From Lates calcarifer (Eukaryota; Chordata; Actinopteri; Centropomidae): a stretch of DNA of 64,000 nucleotides. A model generated the notes under the pieces. It saw only the letters and a list, made by a program, of their open reading frames with translations, was not told where the DNA came from and did no database searches. The position numbers were made by a program, and so were the translations under genes. The stretch covers positions 17,723,616-17,787,615 of the forward strand of contig NC_066856.1 in NCBI RefSeq assembly GCF_001640805.2. The letters run 5' to 3'. Shown here piece by piece: positions 11,880 to 25,564 of the stretch (within the stretch, counting starts at the first letter, position 1; each line of letters begins with the position of its first letter).

Positions 11880-13508
11880 CATTTGGTAGCTTTTGTTTTA
11901 TATAACTCATATCAAAGACAGTCTTTACTGAGTAATAGATATTCACGGTCTCCTACACCTAGTTTAAAACAGGTGCTGCTTATCAAAAGCAGACCTTCAT
12001 CAGTCTCAGTCTTCTTTGTCTACATTGGATGCGTTCAGTCATAGTATTGCTGTTTGGTTGTGTGTTCTGGCAATGCTTATAGCTCACTACATAATTATTG
12101 AAGTTATTTGTTTAAGTCAGGTAACAGCTATGCATGTTAAAGGCTAGTGAAGCACAACATTTTATACGACCAGTATAGACTGTTGTGTGATTGGTGACTG
12201 AAAAATGTGTCTGAAATAAGTAAGATCTTTTCTGAGATGTTGTGCCCATAGATTACCTTTTCACCCATTATTTTCCATTGTACTGGCATTCAGAAAAACA
12301 GACTAGATTATATACTGATAAGATCTGACTTCATCAGTTCAATTTTGTCCAGTTAGGAACCTCTCATATCAATGAGCACATACACTGCCTGAGATCATAT
12401 ATCACCTTGAGTATAATTCAGTGATGATGAAAAATAAATTAGCTCTGTGTCCTACTGAACGAAGGTTGCCTCTCTTTTAGAAAATGAACTTTTCCCCCTG
12501 AAGATATGGAAGGCTTAGCAGTAGAGACAAAACTGGCCTGAGGCAATAAAGAAGCACTACACTGACTCAGCGCTCCCCAGTGTGAACACGTCTGGATCCC
12601 ATGCCAACAAAGTCTATGATGCAACAGATATGGCTCCATTGAAAGGTTATGATTAAAAACAAAATATACATAAAACTTCAGATAGGTTCCCAGGATCTGA
12701 ATTATGGATTTTTCTTCCTAGCTCTTAGATGCTTTGGATAATCTGTGACATATTGCACACATATGCACACATAAAATGTATCTCTCAAGGTCGAACTGCT
12801 CAAAACTGATGCCTGGTTCCTGTTGTTTGAGTCACAGCTGCCGCTGTTCTCTGATCTGAGCTGAATGAATATACATTAAAATAAAAGGTGTGAATGTGGA
12901 GATCCGTCAGCACACAGCTTGACTATGAACCCACAAGCCAAATTGACAGTGGGGGGAATCTTGCTTTACCTTCTACTACAGAGTGTGCAGTGCAAATTCA
13001 GACAGTGCTTCAGCTCCTGCTGCTTCAGTTTGAACTGAACAACTGAACAAAAAAACTCTAAGCCTGAATTTTGAATCCTGTTTTTGGGGTCTTCATAATC
13101 CCTAATACAGTATAAATTGAGAGTCCCTTAATTTACTGAATTTAAAGCATCAGTTATCCCCATACTTTGTAAGGTACAATAGAGGTCCCTTAAATATAGT
13201 ACATTAAATTCAGCCATGGGTTAAACCCCTTAATGAAGGGATAAATTGAGGTGCAAAAGCATCATTTAAGGTTTACCTTGGGTCTGTTAAGTATCATTTG
13301 GTCATTAGTTTCCTTGAATTACCTACACCATCATAAGCATTTCACCTGAATCATTGCATAAATTTAGTGTAGGTGACTGATTTAACAATATTTAAACATC
13401 TAATCACCTGCAAAAATTGTTGGTTTCACTTGCTCATGGATTGTAGATTAAGCATTTCAAGATGGTTTCATGTCTGCTCAACATTAGTTTCATACTAAAA
13501 TGATGGCC

Positions 13509-13534
13509 GGAAATCAGTGGTGGAAATCAGTGGT
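13509..13534. repeat. 13-bp tandem duplication
   Basis: GGAAATCAGTGGT occurs twice in direct succession with no mismatch. No function is apparent. Confidence 0.85.
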
Positions 13535-13984
13535 GATGTAGTGTTTACACAACTTAGTGAAATGGATTTAAACATACAAAACCACCATAATGATCCCTGG
13601 CAGCATTTTGCTGGTTTTATTTGCAACACAAACTTTAAAACATGTGTCAGAGGCAGATTATTCAGTCAGCAAGGATATAATAAACAGCACAGAAATTTAA
13701 CTTGTCTTAATTTCTATTGTGATGACAAGTCATATAGCAAAGCAACTGCTCAGCCGCTGTTGCTTGGTTCTGGCTCCTGGTGGATGAAAAGTTACCTTGA
13801 AGCCTGTATTGACCCAACTTGGTGGCAATTCATTATTGTTGAGTTGATCCAGCACAGTTAATTAGTGTAATTTTTATCCAAAGATTATCCAAAAGAGCAT
13901 TTTCAGTATTTCTAGGTTTTTATCAAGCCTTTATTAGGTATAGTGAATGGATAATTTTTAGGTTCCACAGCTGTATTTTGCCTC

Positions 13985-14320
13985 TGTGACCTTCAGTTAT
14001 TTGCACAGCGGAAACTTGATGAGAAAACAATTGATGTGCTGCTAGTTGGCCTCTTTAATCACGGATGAACAGCTTTTGCCTATTACAGCTGTTGTCTTCT
14101 TCTAATTACCCTGATCTAATAAGTGCATTTGCTTGCTGTGACAGACATATATCCCAAACTATTATGACTGTCATTATCCGGCCGCAGCATTTTTCAGTCA
14201 ATGCGCTTCCCATTTTTGCTTAATTAGACATTGCTAAATGTTAACAGATAAAGCTTGGGCGAGCAAGTCAGTCGGCGTTCAGATTTACATCCAGGCTGAG
14301 CAGATGGCAATAAATTAGAT
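13985..14320. promoter_or_regulatory. strong candidate enhancer-like element
   Basis: About 330 bp with dense developmental transcription-factor words: ACAATTGATGTG, TTACAGCTGTTGTC (E-box), TCTAATTACC (14101-14110), CTGATCTAATAAG, CATTATCCGG, TTTGCTTAATTAGACATTG (homeodomain core near 14218-14233), GTTAACAGATAAAG and GCAGATGGC (E-box). It has CpG sites (CCGGCCGC, AGTCGGCG) that are rare in the flanks, and it stops sharply at a GA microsatellite. It is the most enhancer-like texture in the intron. The target would most simply be cdh12. Conservation is untested. Confidence 0.4.
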
Positions 14321-14321
14321 A

Positions 14322-14371
14322 TGAGAGAGTGAAAGAGAGAGAGAGAGAGAGGGAGACAGGGAGAGAGAGAA
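14322..14371. repeat. (GA)n microsatellite, interrupted
   Basis: A purine tract of GAGAGA repeats with GGGA and CAGG interruptions abuts the candidate enhancer on its right. Confidence 0.9.
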
Positions 14372-15179
14372 AATGGGCAGTTGTCTAAACAATTCCTGAA
14401 TTCCTCTTTAATGGTAGAAAAAAGAACCTGCCATGTTCACTACTGTGGCATTTTGAAGATGCCAGTCCCTGTTCTAATCAACAAGTGTGGAGCTGGTATA
14501 TTAAGCACTTCCCCCTCTTTGCATCTGAGGGGAATTTATTTAATTTTATTTTGTTTTCCAGTTCTCCAGTTATATACTGGAAAGCAATTGCTCTTTTGTT
14601 TTTAAATATTGTATATCTCATTCAACGGTTTTCACCAAGTAACAGTCTTCACATCAACCACAGCCTTTGTGGCACTTATCATGTTGATGCAGTGGACAGA
14701 TAAAACTCTCCTCTGAGGTTAGTGAAGAAAAAATCTTGCAAGCATGTATTGAGTAGAATTGCTCCACTGTTGATTTTTCACAAATATTTGAATAGTAAGC
14801 TCCTCAAGATTGTTATTCACTGAAGCTTAAATGGGGCTAATATTTTCACCTCTGCAGCCTTCTGCATTCTAATAGCATCTGACAGTTCAGTGTTTGGCAT
14901 TCATGAGACTTCTGTGGTGCAACACGTTTATCTTTGTCACTTTGTACAGAAATTAAAAACTGAAACTTCTATTTGTGTCACCACCAGAAGATAATGCAAG
15001 CGGTTTGGAGTAACAGTGAGCTTGTTGTCCTGCCGTGCTGCAATATAAAGTTCTCTCGCAGCTTGAGAAGTAAGTGCTGAATAAGTTGATGCTGAGTATA
15101 TTTTTCTCCAACTTGTGTTCAATTGTCTTTCTTTCCTTTTGTTTACATTTTCCCTTCCACAATAATGACTACAGTCGAT

Positions 15180-15440
15180 GGGGGAATTCTCACTCGATGA
15201 ACACCTTATTTGATTATTTGAGACAGCTCTAAAAAGTGTGTATGTGTAGAGGCTTGGTGATGCTTAATTAAGTGGCTCTGATGCTGTGGAGCCATCACTT
15301 TTGCGATTTGAGGACGGGGGAGAACTGAAAACAAATTAAGCCCTTTCAGTGTGCACTATTGACAACAATGTGTTGCTCATGAATATGAAAATCAACACTC
15401 AACGTGGTGTGTGGCAAATGCCTCTCATGACTGAAATGCA
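15180..15440. promoter_or_regulatory. candidate conserved non-coding element
   Basis: The block contains CTTATTTGATTATTTGAG, the palindromic CTTAATTAAG (15263-15272), CCATCACTTTTGCG, AACAAATTAAG, and ATTGACAACAATG (15358-15370), which has opposed SOX-type ATTG and CAAT cores. GAATATGAAAATC follows. Composition is balanced and non-repetitive. An enhancer role is inferred from motif density only. Confidence 0.33.
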
Positions 15441-18319
15441 ATACCATCTCCTATGTTTCTAAGTTACATGGAGAGTGAAGGTAGCAAAAATAAAGATTAA
15501 TATTTCCAGAAATCACAACCTGGCATTGTTATTCACGGTTTGAAGAATCAAGCTTAAACTGGTGCAAACTAGAGCACAATTCATACACTGTGGTGGTAGT
15601 GGCAAGCTGTTTGACTGAAGACATAATATTCCCTCTAACAGTAACTGTACAGTATGTACAGTGTAGACAGTTAAATTCATTATTGTAACATTTGTTTCCT
15701 TTTGCATAATGTTTTCCACATTTAATAACTGGCTTAGCTGTTATTTTCTAATGATGATGGATTTATTATAACTATTCCATTACACATCTTTTCATAGAGA
15801 TTCACCCTGAGCATTTAACTTTACCATTTTATTCAAAATACAACCACATTAGTCTCTTTTTCAGAACAAGATTCATCACCATGGTTTTTCTATTACCACA
15901 GTAATCTAAATGCAAATTTTAACTGTCCCGTTTTCCACCAGGATGATGCTTCTGGCACAGCATGTGCACTAGAATTGAGATGTGTTTTTCCCCTCCTATT
16001 CTACCTCTGTTACATGGAAATTTAATCTCGAATGAAGACTGCTTATCATGTTGACATATTGTAAAAGAAAAGTTGTCACTAATTGAGCAGAACGAAAGCC
16101 TTGCAGTTAAATTCTGACACTGTTTGTTTGCATCTTCAGAACTAGACAGTGTTCCTGTATAAAGTTGGAATGATAGATGAATATTATACAAAAATAAATC
16201 ACTGTATTACATGGTGGAATCAGTATGTTGAGTTATGAATTCTTGATAGTATTCTTAAGAAGATCCAGATCTTAATTTTGAATTTAATCAAATTGCAGTT
16301 TCCTTAAAAGTAATCCCTAGGGGGTATGCTACATTTACCATCTGGACTTAAATGAAATCTTTGCAGTGTTTTGTCACTGTATGTGTCACCCCTAGGTACT
16401 TTCATTGCTCAGGTAGAGGGGAAATACACACCATACACACTGTCTACACACAGTGTGATGCCAGAGCTTTCCTGGATGTACTGATATGGATTGGTGGCAG
16501 TGAAAGGCTTCATCATTCCTGCCTTCCCTCTTGCCCCTGCCATCAATTTTCCCTGCATGGATATAGTCCTGAGTGACACCTAGTGAGTTGCTTTCTCCTA
16601 TCTCTGCTCTTCCTCAGGACTGTAAATACATCCATAGTGCAGGAGCTGAACGTGCCTGTCCTCATGTAACTTTAAACCCACGTGTTGGTGGTCTGATACC
16701 AATAATCTTCCTCCGCACGTTGCTACTTTGGCATTGCCACTCAATTGTACTCTGTCATTGTGGTCAGGGACGCTTGCTGTAACTTTTTTTATCATCTCCT
16801 ATTCATTAGAGGAGTGAAGGCTGTATCTGTATCCACACTGTTCATTTCTTCTCTGTCTTTTAAAGCAACATTTATCCAAAATGTAACACATCTGTCTCTC
16901 ATGAAACTATTATGTTACATCTTAGCTTTCACTGTTTATACAGACAAATTTAAGATGTCAAGAGCTGTACCTTGATGTACATGAAGTGTTGCAGTGTATT
17001 CAGAGCTCAGAACAATTGCCAAATCTTTGCCTGAGCCAGACAGAACAAAGCTGGACTTTTCTTTGAAGGTTGAACCTGAAACAAAGTAATGATCTGATAA
17101 ATACAAAGTTTACACTTTGTGGAAACTTAAACTTAAAACATTTCAGCTTTAAGGGTTAGGATGTTTAGATGAGACAGCAACTTGTACCTTATTTACAATA
17201 TTTCTTGTTAACAAGGGGGCATTCAGAGAGGATTTTTCAAATGAGCCTGTAGGAGCCTATTTTGCTCAACATTAAGTGCTCAGTTGTTTACTTCCCTACA
17301 AAGGGATGACTGTTTCTGAGTAGTTTTTTTTCTGTAGCTGCCAGGAATTTAAACTGTCCTGTGACAGAATAACACTACAAGTGACACAGTATGTGGCAGA
17401 AAAAATCTTTTGTGGGAGATACAAGTCTTGCAGCACTTTTGGTTATTTTGTTAAAATCAGAATCTATTTAATCTCCTCAAAGGTGTTTGAATAGGACAGT
17501 CTTCAAAATGTCTTGACATTTTCTTTCAAAATAAAGGAGAGAGTCAAAGATCTCAGTAATGTCAACGTTATTGGTGCTATTGGTGCTGCTAGAGATACCT
17601 GATAAGAGACTGATGAGTGCAAGAAGGCTCTCTCAACTGAAGCTAATTATACATTTTACAGTCCCTGCTGACAAACTGTGCTGTCTGTGTGTGTTGCTGG
17701 AATGTAAAGGTGGATTTAATGTTTCATGTAACATTTTGACATTTAGTTGCAACTCCGAACAAATTAAGAATAAGAGCTCAAGTAGAGGGAACACTGTTTA
17801 GAGAGATGTACAATAACAATAGCTTGTATTGTATTACTGTACATTACATGTATTACTAGATAATACATGCAAGACTACTGCTCCTTATTAAAAGTGCAAA
17901 TGAAGAGTAGAGAAAGTGAGGAAAAAGAGTTATGAGACTACAAGGATATAGGAAGGAACAACAGTGACTCAAAGATATATAGGTTATGTAGCAGCATGGA
18001 AGCCAGTGTGTAAATTTAATTCCCTTGAAAACACAATTACTTAAATTGGCAATTACATGTAGCCAAAGCCTAATGAACTCTAGATTATTCAGAGGCAGAA
18101 AAGGATCAGGCTGGATGGAGTCTTGTTGTAGCTGTTACTGTGTACTTAAATGTGCACGTAAATATGATAGCAGAAATTCTACTTGTCTGGCAGAGTCCTG
18201 ATGTAACATCTTTTATTTCCATTATTTTTTGTAAATAAGATCAATTACTGAAAACATCAGGTCCAACCTTTTTCCTTCTCTGTCACTGTCTATGGTGCTG
18301 AGAAGTCTTTCTAGGAGAA

Positions 18320-18335
18320 TTAGCACCATGGATAG
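18320..18335 (+). promoter_or_regulatory. RE1/NRSE-like REST site
   Basis: TTAGCACCATGGATAG matches the RE1 core TYAGMRCCNNRGMSAG at 15 of 16 positions. The single mismatch is T where C or G is expected in the right half. REST silences neuronal genes outside neurons, and cadherin-12 is mainly neuronal, so the location in cdh12 intron 1 is suggestive. The mismatch falls in a well-conserved position, so affinity may be low. Confidence 0.35.
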
Positions 18336-20024
18336 TATCCACACATCTTTTTTGTTTTCACCATTTTCAAATATCCACATATATGTAAAAAATGCTCAAG
18401 CATGATTGTTTAATACAGCACATAAGGTTAATGATTTGAACTGCCTGTAACCACCATTAAATGTCCATATTAGCTTATGTCTTGGTAGTCAAGTATCAGG
18501 GCAAATAATTTTGTGCAGTATGAACATTATCACACATGCTAAGTTTCAAAGCAACATGTAGAAACACTGAAGTTAAAGAATTACTCTTAAAACATAAGTA
18601 ATAAGTACTTAGTCAACTTTTCTTACACTAAATGTATTAAATGAGTTTTAACAATTTAACAATATTCCAGTTATCCATTTTGAGCTTTCCTTTAGAAAGA
18701 GAAATGGGTTCATACAAACATTTTAATAATTCTTGATGATAATTATGTTTGAGAGTGCATCTGCTGTAGTCCAATAAGCATTTAGAATAAATAATGAGAA
18801 TTTTTTAACTCCGAAAGGTCTGCTTAATTATTTAATGCCTCAAATGGATTCAGTAGTCTACATCAAATGGATGAACATCAAACAGAGGCAAAGGAGATGA
18901 CAATTATTCCGCTACAGAACTTCACATCCACTCCAAATGAAACGGCTGAATCTGCTGAAGTTTTTAGGTAGAAAAGCCTTTTGCTGACTCGCTTATATTT
19001 CATCTGACAGAAAAAGTAAGACATTTTCCCTCATTCTGTCATCTGTTATCAAGTATATGTTTTCTTTGCATATCCATTTGTGTACAACAGCACGTTCCAC
19101 AAACAAACAGTTCAATAGTTTGAAAATACTTTCTTGTCAAACAATGAGATACAGGACTTAATGCAATGTTTTCCAATATTTATACATTATAATGACTGTT
19201 GCAATTGCAACTGTAATGGAAATCATATGCCAACCAAAAGAACACAAAAGTACACATGGGAAATCAATATTGATGAGCTGTGATTATGTTTGAGTCTGTC
19301 CATATTTTAACAGAGACAAGACAAGCCAGCTCCACAGGTATTGCTATTGTTGGACTACATCTGTTGCAGCAAATAATGACAAAGATGCAGAGTAACTGTC
19401 GGGAGTCCACTATAATCCTGGCACAGGGAGCAGCGCATTAACATGTAAAGTCATTATACAGAACCGTTATTCAGTGTGTATTTACTCAGTATTTACAACT
19501 TGGGCGAAGGCTAAAGTACTGAATGTCGCATGGATCAAATGTTTGACGTTTTATTTCAGGACAACTCAGACAACCTGCCACCAGCAGCATATTTAAAAGA
19601 GGCATGACTCTGACCTATAACCCCATGAAAAATATCACTCAGGATGATCCAGTGGTGGAGTGCATTGCATGTATTGTTTAACCCTGAGGGTTCTTCATGT
19701 GTTATGTTTTGGACTAAGCCTGCCAATAATCCAGTGTTTGCGTAGATACCAGATAGCTTTCCAGACTTCCATCTGAAAAATTTATAGGACAGGTAGAAGT
19801 TGTTTTCATTATCTAAACTGCTTAGTTAAGGTAAACATTAAAATTATTGCCAAAACTGCTGTAAATGACCAATAGATCTTGTTTCCTTACTACACTTGAG
19901 CACTTTACTCAGAGTACCTGTGCATTCATGCAACTATCTACCAAACAAGACAATGAGCAGTTGTAACTGACATATTCACTCTTCCAAATAATGGTTTTTA
20001 GATACATGACCAAAAAAAGAATAG

Positions 20025-20057
20025 ATAAATAAAATAAAATAAATAAATAAATAAAAT
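20025..20057. repeat. (AAAT)n simple repeat
   Basis: An A-rich ATAAATAAAATAAA tract with tetranucleotide periodicity. Confidence 0.85.
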
Positions 20058-21034
20058 CCTTCAAAGCAGTGGGGACACATAACACTTCTTCCATGGCAGG
20101 TAGAGCTCTGGGATGCATTACAGGCATTAATAAATAGTTAAAAATATACATCACCGGCCAATTTAATTAGATATATAGTGTGCAGGTTTAGCAGGCAGTT
20201 TTATATAGCTGCTGCAAGGGTGAAATTTCCACTGAATCTGTGGTGGATGACATGTCATGCTGATAAGTGATAAAAGGCCAGTATAACCAAGAAATATGCA
20301 GCGTTGGTGGTCTTGCTCTAATTATGTGATTGAGAATTAGATACATTTTCTGCTCTCTAAATTTTAATAGATTTTAGATTATGTGTGGAAGTTGCACTGT
20401 GGATAGTTAAACAAATGCCCCTTGAGTCGGCAAATCGATACACCTCTCAGCTTAAAGTGTCAGAATGTCGACACAACAAATTTGTGTCTTAGAGGAATTA
20501 AATAAAGACCTGTGCGTCATGGCAATTTTGTTATTTGACGAGTCCTTTGTACCAGTTTTCATGTATTCTTTTACCCTATTTATCCCTCTAAAATTCACAG
20601 GCAAAGGTCAAGGAGTCAAAGGAAGAAATATGCAGGGAACAGAGTGATCACAATAGCAAAAGTACGTACTCCATACTCTATACAGGCTGTCATAGGCAAA
20701 AAAGGAAAGAGTGAGTGTTATTGTGAACTTATTTAACAAACTAATGGATTGGATTGAGGTCATTTAAATATTAGTTAAATATTACCATCATATGCCATTT
20801 ACCATATCGCTGAGCTCAGGATTCAAAATGCAGTTTGCTTGTTTTTATTCTATTATATAGATCTTTGTGAGATGCACTGCATACTTCTCCTGATATCAGG
20901 AGCACCAATTAACTGCTCCAGTCCTGCTAGTGTTTTTGTGTCAGTATTCAATTGTGGAGTGCAATACTGAACTGAACCATTCCAGTTTTTATATTATTTT
21001 ATATTTTAAGTCCATGAGCAACAGGGCCTCAATG

Positions 21035-21073
21035 GATAAATAGATATTGAAATAGATAAATAGATTTTGAAAG
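21035..21073. repeat. 20-bp tandem duplication
   Basis: Two adjacent units beginning GATAAATAGATATTGAAA and GATAAATAGATTTTGAAA have a 20-bp period and one internal difference. No function is apparent. Confidence 0.8.
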
Positions 21074-23879
21074 CAAGGCCTATTTAAGATTTGTGAACTA
21101 TTCAGTACTTAATGCACACTGTAATAACACAGACAAGTAGTTTTAACCTCTAGCCTGTGATATAGGAAATGGACAGCCTTTGGACTATTAAACCCTGATT
21201 TATGATGTGCACAAATAATTGATAAGTTGATTAATTGACACGGTTAACATAGTCAACATCTATTTTCAAGAATTGACAAATATTTATTTGACTTATTTTT
21301 AATCAGGTGGAAGATGGGAGGAAAGACGCAGAACTAATGTTTATGGCTCGGTTTCTGTCAAGCACTGCATCTCTGCTCGCTCTGTATGGTGCAAGCAAAA
21401 CACTGGAACAAACATTGGCAATAAAATGAAGTTGTTTTTAGGTCAGGATTCCTTCAGTGCTCATTGTTCATGAGGTTTTTACTGGGAACTGAATTATCCA
21501 CAGAGGCCTCATTGAATAAAGCAGTTTCATATTTTAAAAATCTGTTTTTCGCGACGTGGATATGGGATGTTGAGAGCGGCTGTTGGCTCAGGTTGTTTCT
21601 CTGATAACTGAACATGCACATGTCTGATGTAAATAATCCTCGTCTGGTTTAAGATTAGAGTTATAACATTATATAAAGTGACAGTGGCGTGACTGGAAAC
21701 ATTCAGAAAGTAGTCGGGTGAAAATGTTTTAATGTCTGGCTATCCAGCCGACAGCCGGTGCTTACTGGTTTATTGTACCTTAACACTCATGTGACAGCAA
21801 ACGACAGGAACAAATAACATAGAGCTTGTGACATAAATTATTTTAGATGATATGCAATTACAGCTCTGAAAAAGAATCTTTTGGAAGCCAAGAAAATAAG
21901 AACAACTGATGCATGGATGGCTCTCATATCAGATTTTTCACTGTCACTGTCACCTGCTGTTACATTGACGGTGACTGGAAGATTTCAGGTTGTGTGTTTT
22001 AGACTCACAGCACAGATGAACCACACTGCTAAGAACCAGTCTGAGCTCAGTTGCTGATGAGTGGGACTTGGGAGGTAAAGTTAGTGCATCTGTACACTAC
22101 AGTGCAAAAATATAACACATGACAACATATTATTAGTTTGGTTTTGGTAGAGGGCACGTGTTAACGATGATGTCAAGACTAATTGACTTAAATTAATTGA
22201 AAAATTTTCATAGGTTCATATGTTACAGAAAATACACAGATACATATATGTTAGTTTACAAAATTAAGACTGCATATCTGCAAGGTAGCTACCTATTTAA
22301 AGGGCAGTTTACCAGAGGAGAAAGTTCCTCATGCATGCATGTTCAGATTGTCCATTGTGCATTTTCTGTAATGCTCTTTTACTTTACCATATTGTTTTTA
22401 ACTGTCTGCTCCTGTTTATCAGCCCTACTTTGCCTCCCAAGTTTTGATGAACTCTTTACTTCTTTTGTTGTTTTATTTTGCTGTCACATTTTCAGAAAGG
22501 CTGTCTACTTATTTTTCTAGCTGGAAGATTCTACTAAGGCTAGTGCATAATTTCTTTCAAAAACAGGAAAACTGGCTGCTAGCACAATCACCCATACCTC
22601 ACATAATTGTTAACACAGATTTCGATCGGTTTGCTTGGGTCAGGGCAACTGTTACTGTGGTTTTCTGGTGTTACTGTTGAGTAACTGTTTCATGTTTAGT
22701 ACTTATGGTAGAAAAACAGACTACAGTTTCAAGACAGAGCTGAGTAACCTGCTTTTGTGGAATCATTGTACACAGCAAAATTGATTTAGAATGGCCTCAT
22801 CTTTTTTGGAGACACGAACAGATAAAAAGCACAGCTAAAACGTATGTGGTAACAAGATGCTTTTTAAAATCTTCTTTTTTAGACCATGATACTTTAACAA
22901 GTAGAACACATAGTTGATTTACATGGATTCGTCTAGCAGCTTACCATCCTGTTTACTGTTGTGTGTTATGTCTCATCTGGATGCAGAGAGCCCTTCAATG
23001 GATAGAATATATTTATATTTTTTTAATAGAAAAATAAATGCAAAGATTTGAAGTGGAAGCATGAACAAGTATATCATATCAGTAATATAACTGGGCTGTT
23101 TTCCCCTTTATTAGAGTGATGTCCTTGAAATGAAACCTCCCGACGAAGCACTCTGGACCTAATTTCATTAAATGGTAGATTTTGCCAAGTCAGTGAACCT
23201 AAAATGATGCAGTTGAACTCCCTGGTCTCCAGTCTCTGTCAAGGGGAGAAGGGGGTGGGAGTGAATCAACCTTAGACAGGTTACCATGCCATAGCCTCCA
23301 GTCAACCTCAACTCCTCCTCAACGTGCTCTGTTTTAACCTTGCTTTAAACGGGTCCTTCATTTTCTCCTACATATTGTCCATTTTCTGCTCAGCAGTGCT
23401 GCAAAAATAAAACTAGAAAGAGAGAGACAAAAACAAATATTTTTTCACGGTGTTATGGGTTATTAGCCACACAGTCACATTAAGCTGAGCCTCATTATCA
23501 CTGCAAAGATAAACTCAAAAAGCATTAGGGTTAGAACTCACTGATGTATAGCTATGATCATCACATTGGTTATGCTAATGGCTGTCTGTGTTTTCCGTGA
23601 GTGAATGTGCTACCCTAATGGCCATGTTCATCAACATGTATCTGTGTACTTATGTGTATCTATGTGTGCATGTCTATGTCTCTTAGAATTGTGGTGTGAA
23701 TCTGGAGCATCACAGTGTCCTGGGTCTAAGAGGACTGACAAACAAAACAGTAAATGTTTCCTCAAAGCTTTTCATAGACTTAGCGAATGTTAGAAACTCA
23801 GTGGTCCAATCTCATCACCTCAAACTAATGAGCCATTATGCACATTGCACACACTGGAAATTCAGTGTAATAATGATCT

Positions 23880-23894
23880 AATTAATTAATTAAT
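23880..23894. repeat. (ATTA)n short repeat
   Basis: AATTAATTAATTAAT makes a dense run of overlapping homeodomain TAAT cores, but it may be simple sequence only. Confidence 0.7.
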
Positions 23895-25039
23895 GCAGAT
23901 CAAAAGGGTGTAAGCAGAAGAGAATTGTGTTTAGGATTTTGCCTTAGGCAGCCCTTAGTGACCACAGTATGTGATATAAACGATACGCCTCATGGAGTCT
24001 TCCTCCCCTTTAGCAGTCGGCTCTGCAAGCTATTGATGTTTGCAGCTATGCACTCTGTGCTGCTGGGCAATATTACTCTCAGTGCCGGCAAAACAAGGTT
24101 CACTTTAACCTGTGATACCTTTTGTGCAAATAGGAGAAAAGTCACTTTGAGAGTCAGTGACTTTGTGGTGGATGTTCTATGGGATTATCGTTTTGAAATG
24201 GCTGTGATCTCGTTTATTTGCCACTTCCACTGCCTGCTGTCATCTGGCTCTGATTACTGAAAACAATATGAGGCACAAAGCTGACAGAGAGCATTAGGAA
24301 TGGCAAGGGTGATGCACTTTCAATTAGAAAAGAAGTGTGTTTTTTTTTTAAATACATCTAGCACACTGGAGTCTTCTCGCTCATTGTAACTGCATGGCTC
24401 GTAAGTCTGAGGCTTGTTTGAAATTGAAAACAGATTTTATAGGTAAATAAGAAGCTTCAACAGTCTCTATTTTTTGCCTGATGCCTGCCCCTTTGAGAGT
24501 TTTCCGTCTCTGAACGGTTTGACTGCCACGGCTCTCCTCCCTCCTGAGATTCCTTTTTTGGGCTGTCAAGCCTCCATCTCAGATCAGATAATCTAATGGA
24601 CCCTCAACTGAGCCTTAGTATTAAAATGGAGTAGTCTGACCTCAAAGGCATTCAGAAAGCTACTTAAGCACTAGTGTTTTTCAGCACTTAATTAATGTGA
24701 CACAGGCAGTATTCCCTGTGCGTTTAATCAAAGTATTCTTAAAGGTATGACAGTCTCTTCATCTCACTGAAGTGGACTGCTGCTTTTCCTGTACTCCTCA
24801 TTCTAGTTTTCAGTACTGACAAATGGTGCAAAATGTAACTTGCAGGTTCAACACACAGCTGCAATAATGTCTCCCGCATACAGTGCTACCTGCATAACCT
24901 ACACTAGAATTGAGCGAATAAGGTAAATGGGCAGAGTCTGTCTGAGTGCTTACCATTGAGATTGAACTGACTATGAGATCCAGTTCATGGTGTTTGGGAA
25001 AAATTAATTTGCATTGTTTATTGATTTAATATTTTAGAA

Positions 25040-25260
25040 TTCTGAGGGCTACTTTGTCACAGAGGGCCCATCAGCATTCGTAATCAAGCATCACAGTTCA
25101 GCATTATTAGCCTCAAGCAGTGCTGGTATAATCAGTCAGCCAGGTAATATTAAAAGGTGGGCTCTTTCAGGCTCTCAAGTGACATAACTGCCTTAATCAA
25201 ACAGTTATCACGCAAGAGGCCAGAGGGAGAGAGAATAATGAGAAAGCAATATCCTAGATT
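25040..25260. promoter_or_regulatory. candidate conserved non-coding element
   Basis: A non-repetitive block with GCATTCGTAATCAAGCATC, TCAGCATTATTAGCC, GGTATAATCAGTC, GGTAATATTAAAAGG and GCCTTAATCAAAC, that is, repeated TAATC/ATCA words of the PBX/HOX or LEF type, ending in a purine-rich edge. An enhancer role is inference. A perfect octamer ATTTGCAT lies just upstream at about 25,008. Confidence 0.28.
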
Positions 25261-25543
25261 AAGAATTAGTCTTTTCTGTAATGGCTCTCTCTCACTGGGT
25301 CAATGGTGCATAATGGTATAGCATACAAAATTGGGGTAAAGATTTGAGGATGGTGCACTGGGGTTTCATGACTCACACTGATGGGAACAAAATGGAATCT
25401 ATTTGTCCCATGCACCAAGTGGAAAAGTAAAGAGTACAGAAGTTAATGTTTTGCCTTCTCATAAAGGCAACTGCTTCCCTTTGGCTGATGGTCTGTCTGT
25501 ACCACTTTGTTTCCTCAGTGTTAAAAGCTTTATTTGCTATTGC

Positions 25544-25564
25544 TTCTCTCTCTCTCTCTCTCTC
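25544..25564. repeat. (TC)n microsatellite
   Basis: A pure CTCTCT tract of about 20 bp. Confidence 0.9.

Noticed and set aside
16598..16795. Minus-strand frame of 65 codons with a protein-like composition
   Set aside because: I considered a decayed gene or retroelement fragment but could not match it to a family. No continuation in neighbouring frames was convincing.
23925..24260. 111-codon plus-strand open frame
   Set aside because: The peptide has no recognisable domain and no splice signals or promoter around it. The low-stop stretch fits a balanced-composition non-coding block, at best a conserved element.
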